The notes under the pieces: generated by a model
Told to the model about the DNA's origin: nothing
Databases searched by the model: none
The model's input: only the letters and a program-made list of their open reading frames with translations
Shown: in pieces, positions 1 to 9,379 of the stretch
How positions within the stretch are numbered: the first letter of the stretch is position 1
Layout: each line of letters starts with the position of its first letter
Origin: Synura sp. LO234KE
Taxonomy: Eukaryota; Sar; Synurophyceae; Synurales; Mallomonadaceae
Direction: 5' to 3'
Length of the DNA: 16,837 nucleotides
Assembly (NCBI GenBank): GCA_015143735.1
Contig: VKHC01000161.1
Span: 1-16,837, forward strand
Translations under genes and position numbers: made by a program

Positions 1-155
1 TTTTATCTATGTTGAAACTATGAGTTGAAGTTACACTTGCTGACGTTGACATTTACTTCACTTCCTCTCAGTTAATAATAATCTACGTTAACTAAGAACT
101 CAAGCTATTCAGCCTAAGCTAGCATCCAAGAATCACTATTCCGACAGTGAATGAA

Positions 156-318
156 GAAAGTAAAGTGTTAACTGCCTTACTATCCGTTTCTAGAAGCAAG
201 GTTTTTCCCATATGTACCCTAGAGCATGTACCGTGAAAGTAAACTGTTAACTCCCTTACTATCCGTTTCTAGAAGCAAAGTTTTCCCCATATGTACCCTA
301 GAGCGAGCATGTACCGTG
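156..318. repeat. 79-bp imperfect tandem duplication
   Basis: Two units follow each other: about 156-234 and 235-318. Both begin GAAAGTAAA, pass through GTTAACT, TACTATCCGTTTCTAGAAGC and CATATGTACCCTAGAG, and end in CATGTACCGTGAA. They differ by a few substitutions and by a 4-bp insertion (GAGC) in the second unit near 301-306. The high similarity suggests a fairly recent duplication in non-coding DNA. Confidence 0.85.
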
Positions 319-350
319 AACAGGCACATCTGTGTACCAAATTTTATTGA

Positions 351-1310
351 CTTTAGCGTCGTCGGTTAAAGTGTTCCTAAAGTGGTACTGCCGTAGACTT
401 TAGTAAAACTTCAAAAACTATAGCATTACTTTAGTAGTATACTTTAGAAACAGAAGTTTTCCTTTCTTTGCGCCACCAAAGTATGAAACCTAAGTACGTC
501 CTCACAATTGTACTAAAGTATGGCGACAAAGCAATCCATTTTGAGGACATTTAAGCACGCAATTAAACGAATTCTGCTGGTGTTCGCCGAGATAAGAGTC
601 CTTACTTCAAATACACTCCTCTCAATTCTCCACATCATAATCTTCGCAAGGAAACCTAAGAAAGAAAACCAAAATAAATACGAATGATTATTACTTGTAC
701 GAAGACTTACCTTCCTTCCACTTATGTCACCAGTATTAGTGTATTTGATAGCGTCTAAGGACACTGCTGAATATTTTTAATCCGCCCTTCAAATTAAGTT
801 TGGAACAAAATTGCAATTCTAAGATTTGTATTATTAATTCAAAAGAAAAGCTTACAGACAATTAACCAATGACAATCGTCCTTCAGCGGGTCTAAAAATT
901 GAAAACTATGCAAGATGTGATTAGTAATTATGAAATGCTATAGTAAATGATCGCATTACAAAATTCTTCTCTGATTGCGGGAGCGTGAAATCCAATATTG
1001 TCAAAGCGCGAAACGCAATGTTGTCAAACCCTCCTTTATATATATTTTTCTCTACCCTCAACTGCCCTTGAAATAGATAACGTTTTATTTTAGTAGGCGA
1101 TAGCAAATTTTTACAGATGTGAGTGGAGACTACGGACGGGACTATTTTCGCCGAAGTATTTTATGTGTACTCAATTGATTTAAAAAGTATACTTTAGTGG
1201 ATACTTTTTCCTTAAAAAAGCGTGAAGTATTTTGCAAAAAACTGCCTAGTAACAAAATATAGTATTAACTGTACTTTAACGGTACACTTTAATGTACCAC
1301 TAAAGTTTTC
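351..1310. repeat. Cluster of short CTTTAG / CTAAAG motifs
   Basis: The motif CTTTAG or its complement CTAAAG recurs, often inside TACTTTAGT, at about 351, 377, 397, 428, 441, 513, 1191 and 1299, in both orientations. Segments 366-389 (plus) and about 1269-1293 (minus) also share a longer similar core, TTAAAGTGT followed by CC and TAAAGT. This may be the remains of small inverted-repeat elements or simply biased AT-rich sequence. No coding potential is seen. Confidence 0.4.
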
Positions 1311-1504
1311 CTGAAGAAAAAACTTTACGACAGATTTTGGTACAGGGTGATCAAATGTCCTCGCTCCACGAGGCAACATGCACCATCGGCCAAAAGCCAT
1401 CTGTCTATATCCCATCTTTAGAAAAACTATTATTTTCCTTTTGTGCAGCAGCATCCATATGAATCGGCTTTTGAAAACGATAGTCTAGCTTCCATGAATT
1501 GTTT

Positions 1505-2460
1505 GAAAAATTTGTGTTCATGTGTGACAGTACCAAAGTATATCTAAGTGTTATACTACTCGGCTTCTCAGTAGTCTTGTCTCAAAATTCGCCAGATGGA
1601 CTCTACATAGACGTTATCTAAGCATTCACAAGCACACGCGACCCCCGCTCCCGGCTTTAAGCGATTGCTGCAAATATGAATTGATCATCGAAACTTGTAT
1701 TTCCAGCGTATCCAAAATAGTGATCGTCAAACAGACTGCCAGGCGTCCTGCCAACTCAATCCTGACAGAGATTAGAAAACAATAGTTTCCTGGACAACCA
1801 CTCCCGGACCCAATTTTTTTGGCAAAACCGATTTACACAAAATTTAGGTTTTAAGAGAGAACAAGGGTAATTCACTCCAAATCTTAATTATCGAAAAATT
1901 CCTGTTGCTAAAATCCTGCGATATATTCCATTCGCCATATTTCACCTCTTCAGGTTTTTTATATTGGCAACAACAACCTAAGATCTCGCTCTGTTCCGCT
2001 ATTCCAACATGCCAAGATTGAGAACAACACGAGCTTCAATTTTAGAAGAGATTACGTGGAGGATAAACAGCCCGAGTTTCAGCATCCATCAACGTCGGTG
2101 TACTCAGTTGAATTTATTTTCTGTAATTGAACTTCCACTTCCCTCACAGAATATTTTTTGGGACTCCTCCCACGATGACACGCGTAATTTGATATGTTCT
2201 CAACTAATCGTTTGGCATGCATATCAGAACAATCAAGAGCAATTATGCGACGACTCTCATTTCTCACAGGAAAAGCTCTACTACACGACTTTATCGGATT
2301 GCGGTGCGATACTCCAGATCAACGATATGACACCACAATTGGTTTCTCTCAACAGTTCGAGGCATATAGAAAATGCTCCCTGAAAAAATCTACTATGTTC
2401 CAGGCTGCAGGTGCTTCGACCTTATCATTTGGATCGAGGCGACTACTCCCAGTATAGTTT
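1505..2460 (+). mobile_element. Decayed repeat-element copy 1 (LTR/gag-like)
   Basis: This segment is related to the reverse complement of about 10130-11045. Shared landmarks in the same order are: GTGACAG or GCGACAG at the 5' side; the ACTACTC hairpin at 1555-1575; GCTCCCGGCTTT at 1647-1658; a candidate start ATG at 1676; a 22-bp identical block at 1751-1772; and a CAACAGTTCGAGGC block near 2352 that corresponds to GFSQQFEA in the other copy. The frame from the ATG at 1676 is broken by many stops. Overall similarity is patchy, so the copy is old. The order of a structured non-coding leader followed by a gag-like frame suggests an LTR-type retroelement, but no reverse transcriptase, integrase, target duplication or second LTR is visible, so the class is inferred. 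Confidence 0.6.
1555..1575 (+). other. Conserved hairpin in element copy 1
   Basis: Left arm ACTACTC (1555-1561), 7-nt loop GGCTTCT, right arm CAGTAGT (1569-1575). The right arm has one mismatch relative to a perfect stem. The segment matches the corresponding hairpin of copy 2 at 20 of 21 positions, well above the similarity of the surrounding sequence. Confidence 0.65.
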
Positions 2461-4486
2461 TTTCGTGAAGTTGCCCCTAAGCTTCGGACTGTAAGTCTAA
2501 CAATGGCTCCGATAATTGCTTTATCTACATTTTGCACAACTCTCAAAACTCCTGAAGGGTTGGATAAGTTTGGAGCACAAGACGAGGATTGTTTTGAAAA
2601 AATAGCATACTGAGCTTATAAGATAGTAAAACATGACAAGCATAATTTTACTAGGTACCCCTATGTGCCAGAATGGCGGATCCCACTAGTGGTAAGGGCA
2701 GGAAGATAACCAAAACAAGGTGAGAGCGCCGCTGCGACTCTTTTCAACATTGGAGTGACGAGTAATCATCAGCGCGAAAACACCTAATTGTCAATCACCA
2801 CAAGAGTATGACTTCCTCCGTGTATCATGAGTAGGGGCTCCTGACGCAACACCCAAAGTGAGAACACCACGGAAATTTATATACCGAAGAAAACCTCTAA
2901 CACAAAAAAACTCGGCACATAGAGGTAACCCAAGAAAATAAAAAGGATTTAGAATACCTCTGAGATACGCTTCTTTCATTCTTCCCCCTCCTTCTAATTT
3001 CCCCCTCAATCATAAATGAGTTAAACAACTGCTAAATTCACCAGCCAATCCCGATTAAGCGCATGAAGTGGTTCAATCGCCGAGGAAGTTCAAAAAATGG
3101 TCAGGGTTCAGGAAGAACTGTCTTGACCTTTTGCGGATGACTGACTGCAGAGTACGTAAAACACAGAGAGGAAAACAAGGGTTAACAAACAAACAAACAA
3201 ACAAGAGGAAAACAGCAAAACTCGCGGCCTTTCAGGAAAACACGTGGCCCTGGTCAGCCCTCCCCGTTACACGTAATCGAGGATTGGGTGGAAGGTGTAT
3301 CTCGTCGTCTCCAGGCAAAACGCTTAAGTGGCATATATGCTCCTCGTCCAATTGGTTGTTGTAAAGATCCGTCGACTTGCGTACTCCCCGATGCACTATA
3401 AGGTGATTTTGGGCCTATGGACATATGTTGAGTCAATTCATAAGTAACCGAAGGTGGCTCACAAATGGTTGAAGGTTTCCCTCTTCTCTTAAAAGTTTAT
3501 TTAATTTCTTATGAGTGCCGACTTCCATTGAGTAGAAACAGACGCATGCTGGTGCCTGCCTCCTCTATAGAAAGTGAGGCGACGGAGATCCTCGCTGCTA
3601 CTGACATACCATTCCTATCAGCATGAGTTATATAACCATTTCAGCTTGAGTTATAACGCAATATGCTGAACATCAGTAAGAGAATATGTAAAAAGGTTCG
3701 AGCTCGGCGTCGATTTCAGTTTGAATCTGATGAGTGGATCAATCATGTGTTGTGAAACGACATGAAACGCTGGAGCAGCGGCGATGCGTCGTCATCTGGA
3801 TTTGGTTTGGGAGCACAATAGGGATGTAGATGCCCACTTCATCTGTGTGTTCTAGATAAGTGGTGAAAGATCCACGGTTAACAACAATGCGAAAAAATTA
3901 TTTGCCCTACTTTCTCATTTGCGTAAAAATTATTGCCACAAAAATATTTGCCAACCACTATTGTCCTCGAGCACTTGAACTTGCTGTCAATTCTGCAGCA
4001 GTTAGCAGGTGCCACCATCCATTGACTCGAGGCTGGCTGAGACAATTTTTGCCGACGGATTGTGATATATCGAGAGGTTAGATCCAGTACCTACAACCTT
4101 GGCGCACTGTTCAATATTTATGAAACAAAATTATGCATTTACCGCCACTGGTGCGATGCATCAGCTCCAGATGAGTCGGAACTTATGAGCATATAAAAGT
4201 GTTTCGGGTCATCAAGAAGTTTACGCTAGAGGATTCGGCACCTGTGGCGACCCCGTCCCTCATCCCGCAGAGCTCCGATAATATGGGACTCCTCCGTATG
4301 CCCGGGTTCGCCCCTGACGTCGTTGCTACTAGCCCTGGTTTTGGTCTAAGGTATCTTCGTAATTTTGAGCGGTCTGGCTCTAATTGGTGTTTGCTTTTTG
4401 AAAAATGCGTTTCCTACTGCAATTCTGAGTTTGTTAAAAAAGTGAACATAATCGGGTACAACTTTGAATTTTTTGACTAATTTTTC
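2461..4486. other. Intergenic stretch, no convincing gene
   Basis: I find no recognisable protein here. The longest frames (for example 3254-3436 minus and 4199-4480 plus) have no family motifs and no convincing start or splice context. The tail of element copy 1 may reach to about 2600: a GTTTGGAGCACAAGAC block near 2568 resembles a block inside the copy-2 gag frame (GTTTGGAGCGCAAGAT), but its position in the element differs. A (AAAC)n microsatellite is at 3184-3204. Confidence 0.5.
3184..3204. repeat. (AAAC)n microsatellite
   Basis: About five consecutive AAAC units, flanked by GTT on the left and GAGG on the right. Simple tandem repeat in non-coding DNA. Confidence 0.9.
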
Positions 4487-4520
4487 TCAAAAGAAACCAG
4501 TGCTGATCGGTTTCTTTTGA
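4487..4520. repeat. Perfect 12-bp inverted repeat (hairpin)
   Basis: Arms TCAAAAGAAACC (4487-4498) and GGTTTCTTTTGA (4509-4520) are perfectly complementary around a 10-nt loop. The right arm lies 5 bp from the 42-bp tandem repeat that starts at 4526. It could be the terminal or subterminal hairpin of a small DNA element, but a partner terminus was not found. Confidence 0.8.
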
Positions 4521-4525
4521 AATAC

Positions 4526-4608
4526 ACTGATCAAACATGCACATAATCCGATCAAGGATGAGCACAAACTGATCAAGCAGACAGATAATCCGATCAAAGA
4601 GAGGTTTA
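4526..4608. repeat. 42-bp tandem repeat with GATCAA motifs
   Basis: Two units with a 42-bp period. ACTGATCAA occurs at 4526 and 4568, and ATAATCCGATCAA at 4543 and 4585. Each unit therefore carries two GATCAA motifs, with variable sequence between. Related fragments (ATAATCGGG at about 4449 and ATAATCCGTACG at about 4885) lie nearby. No coding function is inferred. Confidence 0.75.
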
Positions 4609-5977
4609 TCTGTAACACCTTTTCTCACCGGTGGAAATGCACGAGTGGTGGCAAAAATTTTGCCAGAGCCTCCTCGAACACATTATCGCATGTACAACCG
4701 AGAGAGGCACACGTCCAACATCGAAGCACATCACTTTTCGTGCGAAGAAAACGGAAGGACTAATTGCAACGAAAGTCGAGAAATGTGCTTCAACCATATT
4801 CTTTGATCTCGCCCAGAATTGAAATAATAAAATTTTCATCATTTGGTACGTACGAACAATCACCTGTGGGTTTATATTTTTTTGATAATCCGTACGAACC
4901 TATTATTTTCCAAATTGTTGAGGCCGAATGCTCCTCACACACCGAATCAATTTGGCTCAAATATATTTTTTTTCACAAACTTCGTTTATGTATGTCAAAC
5001 CTCGAATCATTTTGGAACGATCTCGTTGTTTACTCGTAATTTTCTCGGCTAGCCTCGAAAACATACTCGTTAACAAACTCTTCCTTCTTCGATGATTCTC
5101 GCTTTTTCCAACATAAACTCTAAGTTAAAATTTCAGCCAAGTCATGAGAGCAGATTTATGCTTTCCCCGGAGACATTCCGATATTATCTTCTTGCTTCTG
5201 GATAATAGTCTGCGCCTCACCCCGTTATCCGCGCTACTATTTGCAGTATCATATTCCGCGGGGGCGGAGTATGACATTCTAACGGAGGCACTCCAGGTGC
5301 ACTTACGTAGATGTCCTCACTCTGTCACGGGGCTTACTATTTGCTACATAAGGCAGTGATTTTTCAGGTTGGGGTGCGTCGTAATTAAATACTAGGATTT
5401 TGCGGGTTCTCTTTCGATACAGTCACCTGTCATCGTTATGCTGAATTGATTATATAAAGATTATCGAGAGGTGAATAGGAAGTGAATATTAACTATTTCT
5501 TGTAGAACAACTTGGCGCCGTCGTTGATTCTTAGTCAGCCTCACCATCGGTCGCTCCGTCACTACCAGTAATAAAAAGCTCGTAGCATATGATTTAAGTA
5601 GTTAGGTCATATTGATTTGGCACGACAGAACAAATTTTAATTTTTGATTAAAAGAGCTATCATGGTGGTGCATCGACGATGTAACAGCACTGCGGCAAGA
5701 AGTGGTGGTGGTGGTTATTCCTGCACTTTTAGGAGGAGGATATCATTATATTTTCACTAGCCCGATGGAAAGGATTATTTATTTCTTCGTGGATTCTTTA
5801 ATTCATGAAATCCTATTTTGCTCGTTCTAGTAGCTTGGTTCTTTCGCACAACCAAGGACGCGCCCTTAGTATTTCAGAAATATGAGTACGTGGATCCAAT
5901 CAACGCTTACATTACGGAGTGACTACACAGATCAGGGCATCAGCGCTATCTTCATACCAAGAAGAAAGTTTTAATTT
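4609..5977. other. Intergenic stretch, no convincing gene
   Basis: I see no gene. Small frames at 4631-4822 and 4764-5052 (plus) and 5144-5359 (plus) lack recognisable motifs. The interval 4850-5100 is rich in short T-runs and GTACGAAC / CCTCGAA motifs. A GC-rich hairpin is at 5250-5273. The last 100-200 bp before 5977 should contain the 3' UTR of the minus-strand CWC21 gene. A TGTAA pentamer lies at 5911-5907 on the minus strand, 67 nt after that gene's stop codon. Confidence 0.5.
5250..5273. repeat. GC-rich hairpin
   Basis: Arms CATATTCCGC (5250-5259) and GCGGAGTATG (5264-5273) pair over 10 positions with one G-T pair around a 4-nt G loop. It stands out locally because the surrounding DNA is AT-rich. 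Function unknown. Confidence 0.6.
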
Positions 5978-7105
5978 CTATCGATTAGGTGACAACTCGC
6001 GCCCTTGGCGGAGACGGCGGCTATTGCTATGATCATCTCCTCTATCTTCGGCTTCCTCCTCTTCGTCGTCGTCCCGGGAGTACTGCCGCTCGCGTCGACG
6101 GTGATGGTCACGGTCATGGTCACGGTAATAGTGATCTCTCGAGCGGTCTCGCTGCCGAGCGGAATAACTCGAGTCTCGATGGTGATCTCGGCGGTGCGAC
6201 TCTTCCCTTCGATGATAATCGCTGCCATAGCGACCCTCATGCGAACCTTCTCTGCTACGAGGCGTACGGTAAGTAGAGTATCCATTATCGCGATCATAGG
6301 ACCTGTCGTCGCGTCGCTCATATCGGTGGTATTCGTCTGTGTAGTGATCCCTGTAATGTGAGGAACGATCAACTCCTGCATATGACCTCTCTCCTCGGTA
6401 GTCGCCGCGGGAACTGCTAGAAAGATCATCTTGAGGAGCGTGCACGCGACGATTCCGATCATCCACATTAGATATGGCGCCAGTTCTACGCTCACTGCCA
6501 CTTAAATTATCCACAGGTTTGTCCCGAAACGTTCTCCTCGCGCGTTCCTCGCGCTCGACTCTTCTACTTTCAACCTCCAGCCTTCTTTGTTTTTCTTCTT
6601 CGATTTTGGACTCCTTTTCCGCAATACGAGCCAGTTTACGTTGTTCCTGCAATTGAGGATCAAACGCCTCACCTTCAACGAAGTCATCAGCAATACCGAA
6701 AGCTGACTTCAGTTTATTAATCTCTGCGAGTTTTTTAACTGCAATAGCATGAGAATCCATTTTGCTGGATTCTTGTGCTATGTCCCCATTTCGTGACATA
6801 AGTTCTAATTGTTTCCTAAGTTGGGCCGATTTCTCACTAATCTCATCATCTGTGAAGCCTTTCTCTGCGAGCTCCTCTTCAAAAGCAAATATCTTTGCTT
6901 CTATATTTCGTTTCCGGTTATGGTCAAGAACCTCAGCGTTTGCGTTACCTGTTCGAAGTTTCGGAGTAGCTTGATTATTTAACTTTCCACTATTCATATC
7001 TAATTTATTGCGAAAGAATTCTGGTTGCACATGGCTTAAATTTTTAGTAACATGACCACTTGTTGCGGATCCCCTAACTGTTGAGAGTCCAATGCCGTTG
7101 TACAT
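5978..7105 (-). CDS. CWC21: CWC21/SRRM2-type pre-mRNA splicing factor
   Basis: This is a single-exon gene of 375 residues ending in TAG. It encodes a spliceosome component of the CWC21/SRRM2 family, which binds Prp8 and Snu114 near the catalytic centre of the activated spliceosome in the nucleus. The start is secure: it opens MYNGIGLSTVRGSATSGHV, the hallmark N-terminus of the family. The cwf21 domain is at about residues 58-101 (AEVLDHNRKRNIEAK, then EEELAEKGFTDDEI). A segment SHAIAVKKLAEINKLKSAFG (118-137) resembles the plant-type CWC21. A charged, probably coiled-coil stretch at about 145-192 follows. The tail (about 230-345) is rich in Arg, Ser, Asp, Tyr and His, like an atypical RS domain, and ends with an acidic patch (345-354). 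The tail is longer than in yeast Cwc21 and far shorter than in human SRRM2. It is divergently transcribed from the PPPDE-PUL gene, with 135 bp between start codons. Confidence 0.92.
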   Translation of the reverse strand: MYNGIGLSTVRGSATSGHVTKNLSHVQPEFFRNKLDMNSGKLNNQATPKLRTGNANAEVLDHNRKRNIEAKIFAFEEELAEKGFTDDEISEKSAQLRKQLELMSRNGDIAQESSKMDSHAIAVKKLAEINKLKSAFGIADDFVEGEAFDPQLQEQRKLARIAEKESKIEEEKQRRLEVESRRVEREERARRTFRDKPVDNLSGSERRTGAISNVDDRNRRVHAPQDDLSSSSRGDYRGERSYAGVDRSSHYRDHYTDEYHRYERRDDRSYDRDNGYSTYRTPRSREGSHEGRYGSDYHRREESHRRDHHRDSSYSARQRDRSRDHYYRDHDRDHHRRRERQYSRDDDEEEEAEDRGDDHSNSRRLRQGRELSPNR

Positions 7106-7240
7106 GATAATAACAATATGCCCAGTTCCTGTTGATTGTCACCATTAGGCGGCCAGAGTACTATTGAGGAGATGTTGTATTGTTGAGAAGAAAAAAGAAT
7201 ATTCGAAATTCTACAATATTGTAAATAAGTTTATTTCATA
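7106..7240. promoter_or_regulatory. Shared divergent promoter region
   Basis: Only 135 bp separate the start codons of two genes transcribed away from each other, so both 5' UTRs and both promoters must lie here or overlap the coding regions. I see no TATA box at a usual distance for either gene. A perfect 12-bp palindrome, TACAATATTGTA, lies at 7212-7223, and a purine-rich tract at about 7179-7198. The bidirectional role is inferred from the arrangement. Confidence 0.65.
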
Positions 7241-8920
7241 ATGAGCCAAGTTAAACTTCTTGTGTATGATTTATCTCGTGGTTTAGCTTCTCAGCTCTCG
7301 GAGGCGATTCTTGGACAGAGAATAGATGGAATCTGGCACACTGGAGTTCTTGTATACGGACGGGAATATTATTTTGGTGGAGGAATCCAATGTTCCAGCG
7401 AGGGAGATTTTGCAAGGGACAATAATTTACAGCCTTGTCAAATTATTGATCTTGGCATCACACAGCGCTCTCAATCTGAGCTCACTGAATATTTAAGATC
7501 AATTAATAGTTTATTTACGGCATCGACTTACGATTTGTTGACGAACAATTGTAACAATTTCTCTGATAATATTTCTCGATTCCTACTAGGACAAGGAATA
7601 CCTTCTTATATCGTTGATCTCCCTCAGATTGTTTTTAACACTCCAGGTGGTATGGTATTGAGGCCAATGATCGAAAACATGCAGAATGCTGTTCGTCAAC
7701 AGAACGGAGGTGGACTCGATCCATTTGCTTCGAATGATAATTTAAGCAGACAAGCTAATGTGCAGTACAATGGATATACAGCGGAGATACCACAAGCATA
7801 TGTACCAATACTGGCTAATTTACCGGTACCGGTTAATGTTGCACCGTCAGCCTCAGAGTTGAAACCCTCGAATCAGATTCTCAGCAAATTAAAAATTTCT
7901 CCATTAGTTTCCTCCGAGAAGGATAACCATATGGTTCAAACTATGATTAAAAAACTCTCGAATCTGAAATCCGTTGACAAATCCACTGCGGCGCTCACCG
8001 CAAATGAGTTGCAAGAGTTGCGCAAACTCGAGGAGTTCTTAAGGCATCCTCCGAGCGCCACTGCTGCTGCATCGCGTTCTCTTGAAGACAATGGTGCCCT
8101 GGAATCCGCCCAGTCTCATCTGGACGGTTACATTTCGCTCCTTCACAAATTACTGAGAGAACATCCTTCTGTTCAAACCACATGTTTATTCCTCCTGCGC
8201 CTTCTTGTACTCCGGCTCCCAGCACTTTCTCTGTGGACCCAATCTACTGTCGCCTGCATTGAAGACGTCCTCCGGCGCTTACAAGCTGAGTTCACACGAT
8301 ATCGGGATCATAGCAGCACCACGGGAAACAGTAGCGTATCCTCATTAGTAATGGGCATGTGTGTGCTATCGAACTTACTCACAACCGTACCCGGCCAACA
8401 GTACCTTCTCCAGGGATTAGGTTCAACAGCTGCCCTAGAGGATCTCTCCTCTTTCACGGACCACACGCAGCTCTTTGACTTGCTCTTCTCCAATCTCTCC
8501 CTACCTAAAGTGGAGGTGAAGCAAATGGCCCTGGCTGTCGCCCTCAACTACACGCTAGCCTGCGCAGAACCGCATTCCAGCGAATCGATACACTCGCTGA
8601 TTCCCAGAACCGATGAGGCATCTGGCGGGGACGGCTCTCCATTGCCTCCCCTGATTGTCCAGGTGTTGTGCGGTTGTGTGGACAGCACAGAAGACGAAGC
8701 GGATGCTTTGTGCAGGGACCGAAAGCTCATGGTCACTGCTGCTGTAATACGAACACAGCCGTCTAACGCAGTCGCACTTCTGTCAGATTTGGGATTCAAG
8801 GAGTCCTTAATCGAATTGAAGAATAAAATTACCTCGTCACCATCCCAAGGCGCGGCCCCCAGCCATCCGTCCACGATCGAGAGCATTATAGAGGAGCTTC
8901 TTGTTGGCTTGACAGTTTAG
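7241..8920 (+). CDS. PPPDE (DeSI-type) isopeptidase fused to PUL domain
   Basis: This is a single-exon gene of 559 residues. The N-terminal part (about 4-145) is a PPPDE domain like that of DESI1, a papain-like fold cysteine isopeptidase that removes SUMO or ubiquitin. Both catalytic residues are present: His33 in GIWHTGVLVYG and Cys104 in NNCNNFSDNI, together with the family motifs VYDLSRGLA, YFGGGIQ and IPSYIVDLP. A low-complexity linker (about 146-250) follows. The C-terminal half (about 255-557) looks like an armadillo-type PUL domain, known from PLAA/Ufd3, which binds Cdc48/p97; the clearest pieces are VEVKQMALAVALNYTLAC and SNAVALLSDLGFKESLIELK. Animal DESI1 is only about 170 residues. 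Plant and fungal relatives may have a thioredoxin domain between PPPDE and PUL; I see no WCxxC motif here. Likely role: deconjugation tied to Cdc48, in cytosol or nucleus. The PPPDE call is firm and the PUL call somewhat less so. Confidence 0.92.
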   Translation: MSQVKLLVYDLSRGLASQLSEAILGQRIDGIWHTGVLVYGREYYFGGGIQCSSEGDFARDNNLQPCQIIDLGITQRSQSELTEYLRSINSLFTASTYDLLTNNCNNFSDNISRFLLGQGIPSYIVDLPQIVFNTPGGMVLRPMIENMQNAVRQQNGGGLDPFASNDNLSRQANVQYNGYTAEIPQAYVPILANLPVPVNVAPSASELKPSNQILSKLKISPLVSSEKDNHMVQTMIKKLSNLKSVDKSTAALTANELQELRKLEEFLRHPPSATAAASRSLEDNGALESAQSHLDGYISLLHKLLREHPSVQTTCLFLLRLLVLRLPALSLWTQSTVACIEDVLRRLQAEFTRYRDHSSTTGNSSVSSLVMGMCVLSNLLTTVPGQQYLLQGLGSTAALEDLSSFTDHTQLFDLLFSNLSLPKVEVKQMALAVALNYTLACAEPHSSESIHSLIPRTDEASGGDGSPLPPLIVQVLCGCVDSTEDEADALCRDRKLMVTAAVIRTQPSNAVALLSDLGFKESLIELKNKITSSPSQGAAPSHPSTIESIIEELLVGLTV

Positions 8921-9379
8921 ATAGTAATTTTTTTGAACTAAAGAATGAGTCTCCGACCGGCCGGGTTCGAATACGTCATATTTAAAAAATGACTAAAGAC
9001 TGTTATATATTTAGTTTTGTCAAATATCTCTTCGTTTGTTAGCGAACTTATCATGCCCGAATATCTTACAGTTAAATTACGGTGAGGTGAATAGGCGAAG
9101 TGGTTACCCAACAGTGAAACAAGAGTCGCACCCCCACCGAAAAAAACACTCCCCATGAACCCACTGGCAAATCCCAAGACCGAATGGGGAGCTCCGGGAG
9201 CCTACACCCGGAGCAAGATATGAGACCCCCACAACGTCCCCAACTAGGTAGAAGGGGACGCGCGTACTACTCCCATGAGAAGAACTTTCTACTTAAGGAC
9301 CACAGAGGGAGGTCATGACTTGGTAGCGAAGCGGCAACAAAATGCTAGTAACGCCAGGAGGAGGGTCAGCAAGGGTACG
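8921..9379. other. Intergenic stretch after PPPDE-PUL gene
   Basis: No gene recognised. It should contain the 3' UTR of the PPPDE-PUL gene; no AATAAA occurs in the first 60 nt after the stop. It includes a 16-bp block at 9039-9054 that matches 11024-11039 at 15 of 16 positions, and a GC hairpin at 9191-9214. A minus-strand frame of 79 codons at 8938-9177 has a hydrophobic Gly-rich start but no ATG-plus-family support. Some of this may be the distal end of element copy 2. Confidence 0.5.
9191..9214. repeat. Perfect 8-bp GC hairpin
   Basis: Arms GCTCCGGG (9191-9198) and CCCGGAGC (9207-9214) around an 8-nt loop AGCCTACA. It lies just outside the gag-like part of element copy 2, on the side where the element should continue. 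Confidence 0.7.

Larger units (their letters stand above)
1..1500. other. AT-rich intergenic stretch, no gene
   Basis: I see no protein-coding gene here. Open frames are short, lack recognisable motifs and mostly follow the AT-rich composition. The stretch contains a tandem duplication (156-318) and many copies of a short CTTTAG or CTAAAG motif, described separately. A distant exon of a gene lying to the left cannot be excluded. Confidence 0.6.

Noticed and set aside
3254-3490. Minus-strand open frame with a plausible-looking protein (SPYSASGSTQVDG, GRGAYMPLKRFAWRRR)
   Set aside because: It is open for about 80 codons without an upstream ATG, has no family motif, and no splice sites linking it to another coding stretch were found.
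4192-4480. TATAAAA at 4192 just before a 93-codon open frame on the plus strand
   Set aside because: The frame opens with GTG, no ATG lies near its start, and the product matches nothing I recognise. A TATA-like string is expected by chance in AT-rich DNA.
4606-5052. Several overlapping open frames on both strands
   Set aside because: Short, overlapping, without motifs; they follow base composition and end at AT-rich stops.
5989-6361. Long plus-strand frames and the second minus-strand frame opposite the CWC21 tail
   Set aside because: They are shadows of the low-complexity arginine-rich coding sequence, which keeps other frames open.
8955-8980. TTCGAA core resembling a tRNA T-loop (B box) at GGGTTCGAATAC
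   Set aside because: The five bases on either side do not pair as a T stem, and no anticodon arm or A box can be placed upstream.
8938-9177. Minus-strand frame with a hydrophobic Gly-rich N-terminus
   Set aside because: It opens with TTG in the frame used, runs into AT-rich sequence without motifs, and overlaps the expected 3' UTR of the PPPDE-PUL gene.
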